From Actinomycetota bacterium (lineage in GTDB: Bacteria > Actinomycetota > Thermoleophilia > BMS3ABIN01): a DNA stretch of 64,000 nucleotides. The stretch is from assembly GCA_016235065.1 (NCBI GenBank), contig JACRMB010000003.1, forward strand, positions 248,001 to 312,000, in the 5' to 3' direction. Positions 23,390 to 32,111 of the stretch are shown here, piece by piece. The first letter of the stretch is position 1; every line of letters begins with the position of its first letter. The notes under the pieces were generated by a model. That model did no database searches. It was not told where the DNA came from and saw nothing but the letters and a program-made list of their open reading frames with translations. The position numbers were made by a program, and so were the translations under genes.

Positions 23390-25743
23390 GGTTTCATCTC
23401 CGCATCATCATTCATTTCAGCCCTGCCCTCGTATGGCGCATCAGTCTTGCCTTGTGTAGCCGCATCAGACCGCCGTCCGGCATACTTCATCCTCATCAGT
23501 ATATCCAGGGCGCCCTTCTTGCTCAGCGGTTCGTTCAGATTCCCACATTTGGGTGATTGTATGCAGGACGGGCAGCCGGCTTCGCAACGGCAGGCTGAGA
23601 TCAGTCTGGCAGTACGCTCCACCAGGTCCTCGAAGCTGGAGAAGCCCTTGCGGGTGATGCCGATGCCGCCCGGATGCCCATCGTAGACAAAAATGGAAGG
23701 TCCGCCGGTCTGCCAGTGCAGCTCGGTCGACAGCCCGCCTATATCCCAGCGGTCGCACATGGCCAGTAGCGGCAGCAGGGCGATCAGCCCGTGCTCGGTC
23801 GCGTGCAGCGCTCCCAGCAGTTCCGGCGGCTCCACTGCTTCCGTGAGCGTCTCCGGCAGGGCGAACCACAACCCTTCTGTATGGAAACTCTGCTCCGGCA
23901 GGTCAAGCTCGACGATCTCGAGCACCTGGTTGTCAGAAAGCTGTTTCTTCTGGTAGGCGACCACATGTTCTGTGGCGAGAACCTTGCCGAAGCAGAGGTC
24001 GACGCCACCGGCGCGGCGCATCATCAGGCGCTCCTCGATCTCCACCATGGTCTCTTTTTTGGGCTGGGTGTAATAGTCGGCCAGGATCGGCCGGACCAGC
24101 GCCACGCGCCCTTCGAGATCCAGGCGCCGCACCTGCCAGGTCTCGCCCAGGTGCATGTAGATGGCGCCGGGATGGACGAAGACGAAGGCGCGCTCCGCTT
24201 CCGCCTGTCCCAGGATCGCGCCGGTGCCTTCCACTACGATAGTGAAGGAATCTGATGACGAGGAGCGCAAGTGCACGCCGGCGGCTGGGAATTCCGGCCG
24301 CGCCCAGATGTATGCGCCTCCCTGGGGGTCACCGGTGGCATCACTCCGGCGCCGCAGTTTGCCCGCTTTTTCCAGGGCTTCAACAGCCTGGTCCATCTCC
24401 TCGCCGAAGAACCGTTTATCGCTCTGCTCAAGCGGCGATTCGTAGGCCGCCGCCCCCAGATGCCCCGCGAATATCTGTTTGTTGTGGTAATCCATGATCG
24501 CCGATTCGACGTCGCTTTCCAGAAGCTCGTCAGGGTGGGCCATGAAGAACTGGTCGAGAGCATCCTGACCACCCATGTAGACGGCCAGGCTTGGCTTGGC
24601 GCCGCGGCCGGCCCTGCCCCACTGCTGCCAGAGGCTGGCGACAGTCCCGGGGAATGTCGCAGAGATCACCGCATCGATGCCACCGACGTCGATTCCCAGC
24701 TCGAGGGCGTTAGTGGAGACCACCCCCATCAGCTTGCCGTCGAACAGCCCCGCCTCGATCTCGCGCCGCTGGCCCGGGGTGTAGCCGCCACGGTATGGTG
24801 ATATGGATCCGGTTAGAGCCGGCTCGATCTCCTCCAGCCGCTCGGTTGTGTATTTATAAACCAGTTCCGTACCCTTGCGGGTGCGGGTGAAGGTGATGGT
24901 GCGGACACGCTGGGCGATAAGGTCGGCCATCAGCGCCGACGCTTCGGAATATACGCTCTTGCGGATTCCCAGCGCCTCGTCGACCAGCGGCGGATTCCAG
25001 AAAACTATCTGCCGCTCGCCCTTCGGAGCGCCATCATGGTCCACCAGTTCGAAGTCGAGCCCGGTAAGCGACTCTGCCAGCTCCACCGGGTTGGCGATTG
25101 TCGCCGTGGTCAGCAGGAACTGCGGCTCGCTGCCATAAAGAGAACAGACCCGCCGCAGCCGGCGCATGACATTGGCCATATGAGAACCGAAGACGCCGCG
25201 GTAGGAATGGGCTTCGTCGATGACCACGTACTTGAGGTTGAAGAAGAAATCCTGCCAGGCGTCGCGGTTGGGCAGGATGCCTACATGCAGCATATCCGGG
25301 TTGGTCAGGAGGATGTTACTGCGGCGCCTGATCTGCGGCCTGTGATCCGAAGGCGTGTCGCCGTCATAGATCCCCGGCCGAGCGAACGGCAGGTGGAGCC
25401 CCTGCAGCTTGCGCACCTGGTCCTGGGTCAAGGCTTTGGTTGGGTAGAGGTAGAGCGCCCGGGCCTTGGCGTCGGCGGCGAGCCGGTTGAGGATCGGCAG
25501 GTTGAAGCATAGCGACTTGCCACTGGCGCTGGCTGTAGTGACGACGACGTTGCTGCCGGCCTCAGCCAGCCTGAAAGCGCGCGCCTGGTGGCTGTAGAGC
25601 CGGTCGATCCCGGCGACGCTCTCCAGGGCCCGGCGGATAGCTGGCGCCAGGTTCGCGGGCGCGTCTTCGAACTCGCCCTCACGCCGGGCCTGATGGCTCA
25701 CGGCGACTATCTGCGGATATGCTTCTGGCGAAAGGCGGACCAT
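23386..25743 (-). CDS. DEAD/DEAH helicase with C-terminal DUF1998 Cys cluster (MrfA/Hrq1-like)
   Basis: This 785-residue SF2 helicase has motif I TTASASGKSLCF (residues 69-80), motif II VVIDEAHSYRG (about 174-184), SAT-type motif III (LTTATIA) and motif VI QQWGRAGRG. The C-terminal third ends with CRCEAGCPSCIQSPKCGN, the four-Cys metal cluster of DUF1998 (MZB) proteins. Bacillus MrfA of this family repairs mitomycin C damage, and yeast Hrq1 is a relative. The enzyme is expected to unwind 3'-overhang DNA in lesion repair. It is complete, and no defence genes are nearby, so a housekeeping DNA-repair role is more likely than phage defence. Confidence 0.93.
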   Translation of the reverse strand: MVRLSPEAYPQIVAVSHQARREGEFEDAPANLAPAIRRALESVAGIDRLYSHQARAFRLAEAGSNVVVTTASASGKSLCFNLPILNRLAADAKARALYLYPTKALTQDQVRKLQGLHLPFARPGIYDGDTPSDHRPQIRRRSNILLTNPDMLHVGILPNRDAWQDFFFNLKYVVIDEAHSYRGVFGSHMANVMRRLRRVCSLYGSEPQFLLTTATIANPVELAESLTGLDFELVDHDGAPKGERQIVFWNPPLVDEALGIRKSVYSEASALMADLIAQRVRTITFTRTRKGTELVYKYTTERLEEIEPALTGSISPYRGGYTPGQRREIEAGLFDGKLMGVVSTNALELGIDVGGIDAVISATFPGTVASLWQQWGRAGRGAKPSLAVYMGGQDALDQFFMAHPDELLESDVESAIMDYHNKQIFAGHLGAAAYESPLEQSDKRFFGEEMDQAVEALEKAGKLRRRSDATGDPQGGAYIWARPEFPAAGVHLRSSSSDSFTIVVEGTGAILGQAEAERAFVFVHPGAIYMHLGETWQVRRLDLEGRVALVRPILADYYTQPKKETMVEIEERLMMRRAGGVDLCFGKVLATEHVVAYQKKQLSDNQVLEIVELDLPEQSFHTEGLWFALPETLTEAVEPPELLGALHATEHGLIALLPLLAMCDRWDIGGLSTELHWQTGGPSIFVYDGHPGGIGITRKGFSSFEDLVERTARLISACRCEAGCPSCIQSPKCGNLNEPLSKKGALDILMRMKYAGRRSDAATQGKTDAPYEGRAEMNDDAEMKP

Positions 25744-25751
25744 GGGTTATC

Positions 25752-28574
25752 TTATCGCAGCGGCCGGTCGCCCGAACCTGCTATTGGCGACGTGCCCCGG
25801 CGGGCATTCTTTCGCTCCCCCCAGCGCAGGATGACCTTGAACAGCTCCACGGCCCACACGATGATACTCGCGAAAGCAACGGCGATCAGCCAGTCCTCGG
25901 GGAGCAGTCCCGTCGTGTGGAAAGCAACCTGCAGCGGATGCCAGTGGACGACGGCGACCATCATCACCGCGGAAAGCGCCAGGGCGCCCAGCAGCCAGGG
26001 GTTGCCGGCAAGGCGCCGGTTGAGCACGCTGCCGGTGAGGCTGCGGAAATTAATACTATCAAAAAGCTGAAATAAGGTCAAAACCACAAAGGTCATCGTC
26101 TGCGCATAAGTGATGTCTGCGTTCTCCCTGAAAGCGATGAAGCCTTCGGGGAAATAGGCGCTGAGGACAACAAGTCCGCCGATGCCCGAGACGAGCCCGA
26201 CGAAGATGATCAGTTTCAGGACCGTGGCGTTCACCACCGATTCCGTCCGCGGCCTCGGCGGCGCCAGCATGGCGTCTGCCTCCCTTGGATCGACGCCGAG
26301 CGCCAGCGCCGGCGGACCGTTGGTCACCAGGTTGATCCAGAGGATCTGGACCGCCAGTAGCGGCAGCACCAGCTGGCCGTCTTCCATCAGCCCCAGTGGC
26401 GACGCCAGCATCACGCCCAGGAACAGGGTGAGGACCAGGCCGGAATTGGACGAGAGCAGGAATCCCAGGAACTTGCGTATGTTGAGGAAGATGCTTCGGC
26501 CTTCCTCGATCGCTGCCACGATGGTGGCGAAGTTGTCGTCCAGAAGGACCATGTCGGCGGCCTCCCGGGCCACGTCGGTCCCGGACAGTCCCATGGCGAC
26601 ACCGATATCCGCCTGCTTCAGCGCCGGCGCGTCGTTCACGCCATCGCCGGTGACCGCCACAGTGTGTCCGCGGCGCTGGAGCGCGGCCACGATCCGCACC
26701 TTGTGGCCCGGAGAGACCCGGGCGAAGATGTGGGCGTCGGCGACGTGCTGCTCGAGCTCCTCGTCGGTCGCCCTGTCGATCTCGGGACCGGTCATGGAGC
26801 TGCCGCGGATCCCCAGCTCGGCAGCGATTGATTCAGCGGTAGCGCGATGGTCTCCCGTTACCATGAACACTTCGATGCCTGCCTGCGTGCATTCCTCGAT
26901 GGCGGCGGCCGCTTCCGGGCGCGGCGGGTCATAGATACCGGCGAGACCCAGGAAGATCAGCTCTTCCTCATAAGCGGCGACGCCTTCGGCGGCGTCAGCA
27001 CTCGCAAGCCTGCGGGCGACAGCGAGCGACCGCAACTCGCGGGCGGCCATGCCCGCGGCGGTCTCCAGCAGCTGCCTGCGGTCGTCGTCGGTCAGCGGCT
27101 CGATGCGGCCCTGGCGGATGACGCTGGTGCATAACGGTATGAGCCGCTCCGGGGCACCCTTGGAATGGAGCATCGCGCCGCCGCCTCCTGCTGACACCAC
27201 GACGGTCATGCGCTTGCGCTCCGACGAGAAAGGCTCTTCGGCCAGGCGCCGGTTCTCCTGCTTGAGGTGCGTGGTCTCCAGGCCGAGCTTCGCCGCCATG
27301 GTGATCAGCGCGGCCTCGGTCGGTGCGCCCACGGCCTTCCAGCTGCCGTCTTCATCCTGATGGACGGTAGCATCGTTGCAGAGTACAGCGCTCATGGCCA
27401 GAGACCTGGCCTCCTCCAGAGCTTCTTCCCCGCCGTCCACTTCCCCGTCAGGGCGGTAGCCGGCGCCGCCGAGCGTCACGGTGCCGGATGGCAGCACCAG
27501 TTCCCTGACGGTCATCTGGCCCATGGTCAGCGTGCCGGTCTTGTCGGAACAGATGGCTGAGGTGCTTCCCAGGGTCTCTACCGCGGGCAGCTTGCGGATG
27601 ACAGCCTTGCGCCTGACCATCCGCTGGGTGCCCAGCGCCAGCGAGCCGGTGACTACCGCCGGCAATCCTTCGGGGATGGCGGCAACCGCCAGGGCCACGC
27701 CGAAGAGCAGCAGGTTGAGGATGCTCTTCCAGTCGGTGCGGCCGGATACCAGCAGGCCGGTGGCCGATACAGCCGCCGAGACCAGCAGGATGATGAGCGC
27801 GAGGCGCTTCGCCAGGCGGTCGAGATTCTCCTTGAGGGGCGTATCCCGGCTGGGAACCGACTGGATCAGGGTGGCGATCTTGCCGACCTCGGTGCTGGCG
27901 CCGGTAGATGTAACGATCGCCAGGCCGCGGCCATGGGTGACCGTGGTCCCGGCATAGACCATGTTGGTGCGGTCGGCCAGGGGTTCGTCGGCTGCGAGCG
28001 CCGACGCAGTCTTCATGACCGTCGCGCTCTCCCCGGTAAGCGAACTCTCGTTCATCTCCAGGGAATTGACCTCGCAGAGCCGCGCGTCAGAGGAGACCTT
28101 GTCTCCAGCGGCCAGCACCAGCAGGTCCCCGGGCACGATCTCCACTGCCGGGACCCGGCGGCGCGAACCGCCCCGGATCAGCGTCGCTTCCGGGCCGCTG
28201 AGCAGCTTCAGTTTCTCCAGGCTTTTTTCCGCCTTGTAATCCTGGAAGAAACCGAGGGCGGCGTTGGCCAGGACGATGGCGATGATGACGATGGTGTCGT
28301 AGGGCAGGTTCTCTTCGTGATCGAGGATCCAGATGACGAAGTTCAGCGCCGCGGCGGCCAGCAGCACGATGATGAAGACGCTGCGGAACTGCTCCCAGAG
28401 GAGCTTGAGCGGGCCTGGCTGGGGAGCGGCGGGAAGCTGGTTAAGCCCGAATTGCTCCTGGCGCCTGGCGACGGCGCCATTGCTCAACCCGCTTGAGGCA
28501 TCCGAGTCGAGGAGGGTTACTACTTCATCCGCGGGAAGGCTGTGGGCGTTCTCTGTGGCTTGGCTCAGGTCCAT
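25752..28574 (-). CDS. Calcium-transporting type P-ATPase (P2A)
   Basis: This 940-residue pump starts at ATG 28574 (a GTG lies 6 bp upstream). It has actuator motif SLTGES, the metal-site helix AIPEGLPAVVT, the phosphorylated Asp in CSDKTGTLT (Asp344) and the hinge GDGVNDAPALKQADIGVAMG. About ten membrane helices fit the SERCA-like layout with cation-transporting N- and C-terminal domains. Divalent cation (Ca2+ or Mn2+) efflux from the cytoplasm is expected. The gene is 8 bp upstream of the helicase gene on the same strand. Whether it prefers Ca2+ cannot be decided without aligning the M4-M6 site residues. Confidence 0.93.
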   Translation of the reverse strand: MDLSQATENAHSLPADEVVTLLDSDASSGLSNGAVARRQEQFGLNQLPAAPQPGPLKLLWEQFRSVFIIVLLAAAALNFVIWILDHEENLPYDTIVIIAIVLANAALGFFQDYKAEKSLEKLKLLSGPEATLIRGGSRRRVPAVEIVPGDLLVLAAGDKVSSDARLCEVNSLEMNESSLTGESATVMKTASALAADEPLADRTNMVYAGTTVTHGRGLAIVTSTGASTEVGKIATLIQSVPSRDTPLKENLDRLAKRLALIILLVSAAVSATGLLVSGRTDWKSILNLLLFGVALAVAAIPEGLPAVVTGSLALGTQRMVRRKAVIRKLPAVETLGSTSAICSDKTGTLTMGQMTVRELVLPSGTVTLGGAGYRPDGEVDGGEEALEEARSLAMSAVLCNDATVHQDEDGSWKAVGAPTEAALITMAAKLGLETTHLKQENRRLAEEPFSSERKRMTVVVSAGGGGAMLHSKGAPERLIPLCTSVIRQGRIEPLTDDDRRQLLETAAGMAARELRSLAVARRLASADAAEGVAAYEEELIFLGLAGIYDPPRPEAAAAIEECTQAGIEVFMVTGDHRATAESIAAELGIRGSSMTGPEIDRATDEELEQHVADAHIFARVSPGHKVRIVAALQRRGHTVAVTGDGVNDAPALKQADIGVAMGLSGTDVAREAADMVLLDDNFATIVAAIEEGRSIFLNIRKFLGFLLSSNSGLVLTLFLGVMLASPLGLMEDGQLVLPLLAVQILWINLVTNGPPALALGVDPREADAMLAPPRPRTESVVNATVLKLIIFVGLVSGIGGLVVLSAYFPEGFIAFRENADITYAQTMTFVVLTLFQLFDSINFRSLTGSVLNRRLAGNPWLLGALALSAVMMVAVVHWHPLQVAFHTTGLLPEDWLIAVAFASIIVWAVELFKVILRWGERKNARRGTSPIAGSGDRPLR

Positions 28575-28651
28575 TGCCACATTTTATACCCTGCGGGGAA
28601 GATTTAACTCGCAGGAACCGACCAGAACAGAGCCGGGCGGATCAACCAGGG

Positions 28652-29017
28652 TCATCTGGGCTGATGGGCCTCGACGTCGAGGGGGGCGATATCTTTTTCT
28701 TCCTGGATGGCATCGAGGCGTTCGTTGAAGGCGGCGGCGATGTAATCCACCTGGTCGAAGAAAAAGCGGTGGACATCGATTGCCGCGGGTATCAGGGCTA
28801 TCTGGCTCTCGATGTCTTCCATCAGCTTCTGAAGCTGCTTGCAGCTGTCGGCAAGTTCAGTGCCCCCGAGCAGCGATATCGGCCTGTCACAATACGGACA
28901 GGCGGCAGTATCTTCAGAAGCCACCTGATTTTCATCCACCCAGATATAAGTAAGACATTCAGGGCAGATCGCCCAATAAACGACCGGCCGTCGCCCACCC
29001 CTGGTCTTTCCAGCCAT
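28652..29017 (-). CDS. Small zinc-ribbon protein of unknown function
   Basis: This 121-residue protein has two Cys pairs, CPEC (near residue 18) and CPYC (near residue 40), forming a likely zinc ribbon. A helical C-terminal part rich in charged residues follows (TELADSCKQLQKLMEDIESQ). No catalytic motif is seen and I do not recognise a named family. It lies 77 bp upstream of the Ca2+-type ATPase on the same strand, so cotranscription is possible. It may bind nucleic acid or a protein partner; this is only a guess from the fold. Confidence 0.7.
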   Translation of the reverse strand: MAGKTRGGRRPVVYWAICPECLTYIWVDENQVASEDTAACPYCDRPISLLGGTELADSCKQLQKLMEDIESQIALIPAAIDVHRFFFDQVDYIAAAFNERLDAIQEEKDIAPLDVEAHQPR

Positions 29018-29120
29018 TTCGCACCCCCGTGCGTGGTTTTGCAGGGAATTAGTCTATCACCTGATACCTGGCATGGGAATAGGACAGCGTAAATAAGGGT
29101 TTCCCCCTAGATGCCGCAGC

Positions 29121-29564
29121 CTAATTCACGCTGAATTTCTTGTGTATTGGCTCCGCATTGTCGGTCTGGATCGTGAGAACAACCTCGTATTCACCCTTTG
29201 GCCACACTTCAGTGGCCCGCTCCAGGGAAGACTGGACGTTATTGGAGTCCTCTTCGGAAGTCAGGGAGACCGAGTCGATATCCTGGGGCTCGTTGCCGAT
29301 CTCGCCGCTGAGGTAGCGCCAGTCGATCTTTATCTTCGTGCCCGAAGGGGCGTTGTCCAGGTCGGCGGAAACATAGAAGGCGGGAGTCTCCCTGTCGAGG
29401 GAACTCATATCAGAAGGACACTGCTCGTCCTCGATCTTGTCGCAGACCTTGACGTTGGACAGGTTCGCGGTGGAAACGTTGCAGCCGGCCGCTGATATCA
29501 TCAGGGCCGTCATCATCAGGAACGCCGCAACTGGGATGACATACGCTTTTATTGCCTTATTCAT
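29121..29564 (-). CDS. Lipoprotein of unknown function
   Basis: This 147-residue protein has a signal peptide ending in the lipobox ISAAGC (Cys28). The mature part holds two more Cys (VCDKIEDEQC) that could form a disulfide, then a beta-rich domain (PAFYVSADLDNAP, TKIKIDWRYL, GEYEVVLTIQT). This pattern resembles immunoglobulin-like or stress-response exported domains. The ribosome site GGAGG precedes the ATG. It is divergent from the PD40 lipoprotein gene at 29713. Function unknown. Confidence 0.75.
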   Translation of the reverse strand: MNKAIKAYVIPVAAFLMMTALMISAAGCNVSTANLSNVKVCDKIEDEQCPSDMSSLDRETPAFYVSADLDNAPSGTKIKIDWRYLSGEIGNEPQDIDSVSLTSEEDSNNVQSSLERATEVWPKGEYEVVLTIQTDNAEPIHKKFSVN

Positions 29565-29651
29565 CAGTTCGCCTCCGGTTCCAGGGAGTCTGCTCAGCTC
29601 CCGTTTTTGAGCTGATCACTAAAAACTTACCGTAGAAAAATATCATAATAA

Positions 29652-29681
29652 TTGACTAAGGCCACCCTTTCCCTGTAATTT
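29652..29681 (+). promoter_or_regulatory. Sigma-70-type promoter for the PD40 propeller lipoprotein
   Basis: TTGACT (29652-29657) and TAATTT (29676-29681) are separated by 18 bp, followed by AGGGAGGT and the ATG at 29713. Position and motif agree; the start point was not measured. Confidence 0.55.
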
Positions 29682-29712
29682 TGCCTCTGGCATTTTATTC
29701 AGGGAGGTTTTG

Positions 29713-31149
29713 ATGCACACAGGGAAATGGCTGCCACTCGCGGCCCTGTTGATATTGACGGCGTTTTCAGCGGCGGGCTGCCGGGAGACAGTGATGACGA
29801 CCGAGACCCAGACCCGCACGACCATTCCGCCCGACGCTCAGGGTGACGCGGCCAGCACCAATCCGGATATCTCTGCCGACGGCCGCTTCGTGGTCTTCAA
29901 GTCTGACGCAACCAACCTGGTTGTGGGCAGTACCAACGGCGCCCGCACTATCTATATAAGGGATACTCAGACCGGGGTGACCACCCGCGTATCCAGCGAT
30001 TCCGCCGGCATCAACGGCAACAAGGACAGCGACAACCCCGCCATATCCGCTGACGGCCGCTTCGTCGCCTTCGACTCCATCGCTACCAACCTGGTCCCCG
30101 GGGACACCGGCAGCCAGTGCGTCTCTACCAGCGGTACCAACATCAACTGCCCCGACGTCTTCATCAAGAACCTGGAGACTGGCGAGACCCGGCTGGTTTC
30201 CGTGGCTGCGGGAGGGGAACCGGGCAATCGTGAGAGCCAGCAGCCCGCCATTTCCGCCGACGGCCGCTTCGTCGCGTTCAGGTCGGCGGCTACCAATCTT
30301 GTCCAGGGAGACACAAACGGCAAGGCGGATGTTTTCCTCAAGGATATGCAGACGGGCAAGGTGACCCGGGTGTCTGTCGGCGCCGAGGGTTCCGAGGGCA
30401 ACGAGGACAGCGAGCAGCCCGCCATATCCGCAGATGGACGCTACATAGCGTTCCACTCGCTCTCAGAGTCACTGGTGGCGGATGACACCAACAGCAAGAT
30501 GGACGTTTACCTCAAGGATATACAGACCGGCGCCCTGACGCGGGTTTCGACCAGCGCCGATAACAGCCAGGGAGATGAATCAAGCGGTTTCTTCAATCTG
30601 GCTCTGTCGGCGGACGGCCGCTTCGTGGCTTTCGAGTCCGGCGCCAGCAACCTCGTCGCGGACGACCTCAACGGCAAACGCGATATCTTCCTCAAGGACA
30701 CTCAGACCGGCGCTATCTCACTCGTGTCAGTCAGCGCCACCGGTGCCCAGGGGGATGAGGACAGCTTCAGGTCAATCGCCGTCTCCACTGACGGCAGCTT
30801 CGTAGCCTTCAGCTCCGACGCGCCCAACCTGGTGCCAGCCGATGGCAACGCCGCCAGCGGCAAAACGGACGTTTTCGTGCGTGACATGAAGACCGGCGCG
30901 ATCATCTGTGTCTCCACCAGCACCGGTGGAGCCGCCCAGGGCATGGGCAGGAGCGAGTTCCTGGCGATGTCCGGGGACGGCCGTTTCGTGGCCTTCAGTT
31001 CCGAGGCGGCCAACCTGGTCGCCGGCGACACCAACAACAAAGCGGACGTCTTCCTCAAGGATACGAAGACCGGCACGACCGGACGCCTCTCGACCAGCAC
31101 CGCCGACACCGGGCCGCCGCCGGGCTTGACGATAACCGACGCGGAATGA
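29713..31149 (+). CDS. PD40/TolB-like beta-propeller lipoprotein
   Basis: The ATG at 29713 has CAGGGAGGT upstream. The 478-residue precursor has a lipobox (AFSAAGC), then seven or eight tandem units of about 55-60 residues. Each unit carries the pattern ISADGRFVAFxS...TNLV.GDTN...DVFLKDxQTG..TRVS, that is, PD40 blades. A single large propeller outside the membrane is expected, used for protein or glycan binding. One unit contains a short insert with two Cys (SQCVSTSGTNINCPD). The protein ends just after the last unit. It is convergent with the ZIP transporter gene. Such proteins are common in Actinobacteria and are not tied to a known pathway. Confidence 0.88.
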   Translation: MHTGKWLPLAALLILTAFSAAGCRETVMTTETQTRTTIPPDAQGDAASTNPDISADGRFVVFKSDATNLVVGSTNGARTIYIRDTQTGVTTRVSSDSAGINGNKDSDNPAISADGRFVAFDSIATNLVPGDTGSQCVSTSGTNINCPDVFIKNLETGETRLVSVAAGGEPGNRESQQPAISADGRFVAFRSAATNLVQGDTNGKADVFLKDMQTGKVTRVSVGAEGSEGNEDSEQPAISADGRYIAFHSLSESLVADDTNSKMDVYLKDIQTGALTRVSTSADNSQGDESSGFFNLALSADGRFVAFESGASNLVADDLNGKRDIFLKDTQTGAISLVSVSATGAQGDEDSFRSIAVSTDGSFVAFSSDAPNLVPADGNAASGKTDVFVRDMKTGAIICVSTSTGGAAQGMGRSEFLAMSGDGRFVAFSSEAANLVAGDTNNKADVFLKDTKTGTTGRLSTSTADTGPPPGLTITDAE

Positions 31150-31158
31150 GTCCGGGGA

Positions 31159-31923
31159 TTATCCGCCGAGCATGCTGATCACGAAGGCCAGCAGGAAACC
31201 GCAGGCCGTGATCAGTCCGGCGAAATCGTGGTCCTCGTGGAATGCCACCGGTATCATCGTGTCGACGACCATCGCCAGGATGGCGCCGGCTGCAACAGCC
31301 AGCGAGACCGCGTTGACACCAGGCGAGAACTGGCTGAAGACTGCATAGCCGATCAGGGCGGAAATGCCTGAGATGACGGCGATCCCTCCCCAGATCATGA
31401 AGATGTAACCCGACGAGCGCCCTGCCTGCTTCATGCCCGACGCGCTCGACAGCCCTTCGGGAACGTTCGAGAGGAAGACCGCGAAAACGGTCACCACGCT
31501 GACCACGCCGCCCGCGATCATGCTGACGCCGATGGCGATGGATTCAGGGATACCGTCGAGCAGCGCTCCGATGGCGATGGCCCGGCCGCTGCCGCTGAAC
31601 TCGTCTTCGGTGGGCTGGCGCAAGGTGTTTTTTCCATGATGCTTCCTGTGTTTGCCGCCCCGGCGATCCGGATACCAGGTGGCGACCGTGAACAGAAGCG
31701 CCCCGCCCAGGAAGCCGATCGCTGTGGAATCGAAACCACCCATGGCGAAGGCTTCATCCATCATGTCGATAGACAGCGCCGAGATCAGAACGCCGCTGCC
31801 GAAAGCCATGATGCCGGCGATAATCCGTTTGGACAGGTCCGTGAAATAGCCGGCCAGGGCGCCGAACAGCAGCGCCGAGCCGCCGACGAGTCCCCAGAGA
31901 CCTGCTTCGAGCCAGAGTGGCAG
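31159..31923 (-). CDS. ZIP-family divalent metal transporter, probable CTG start
   Basis: The core has HxxxE-like and E-rich helices of ZIP proteins: ALLDGIPESIAIG and FLSNVPEGLSSA. A His-rich loop (KHRKHHGKN) lies between helices 3 and 4. With an ATG at 31809 the first membrane helix would be lost. Reading upstream without stops gives 38 more residues beginning PLWLEAGLWGLVGGSALLFG, the expected first helix. The only plausible start there is CTG at 31923, 6 bp after AAGGAG (31930-31935). The full 254-residue protein has eight helices. It should import zinc or related metals. The start codon is inferred from family length and ribosome-site spacing. Confidence 0.85.
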   Translation of the reverse strand: MPLWLEAGLWGLVGGSALLFGALAGYFTDLSKRIIAGIMAFGSGVLISALSIDMMDEAFAMGGFDSTAIGFLGGALLFTVATWYPDRRGGKHRKHHGKNTLRQPTEDEFSGSGRAIAIGALLDGIPESIAIGVSMIAGGVVSVVTVFAVFLSNVPEGLSSASGMKQAGRSSGYIFMIWGGIAVISGISALIGYAVFSQFSPGVNAVSLAVAAGAILAMVVDTMIPVAFHEDHDFAGLITACGFLLAFVISMLGG

Positions 31924-32111
31924 TATTCGCTCCTTTAGTCGATCACCGTGAGTGCCGGCATGCAGTCAGCTAGCAGGGGTCATTCACCGAGAGTATATCC
32001 GGTACCTCATTCCCTGCCAATGATGGCTGATTGAAGAAATAATAATGAGGGGATAATGATGCGTCCGTTGTGATCTGACGGACTTGTGTCTTAAACGGAA
32101 GGGGAATTCCC

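Noticed and set aside
23386-25743. Phage-defence helicase
   Set aside because: The DUF1998-type helicase has housekeeping neighbours (P-ATPase, LOG protein) and no nuclease, methylase or other defence gene nearby.
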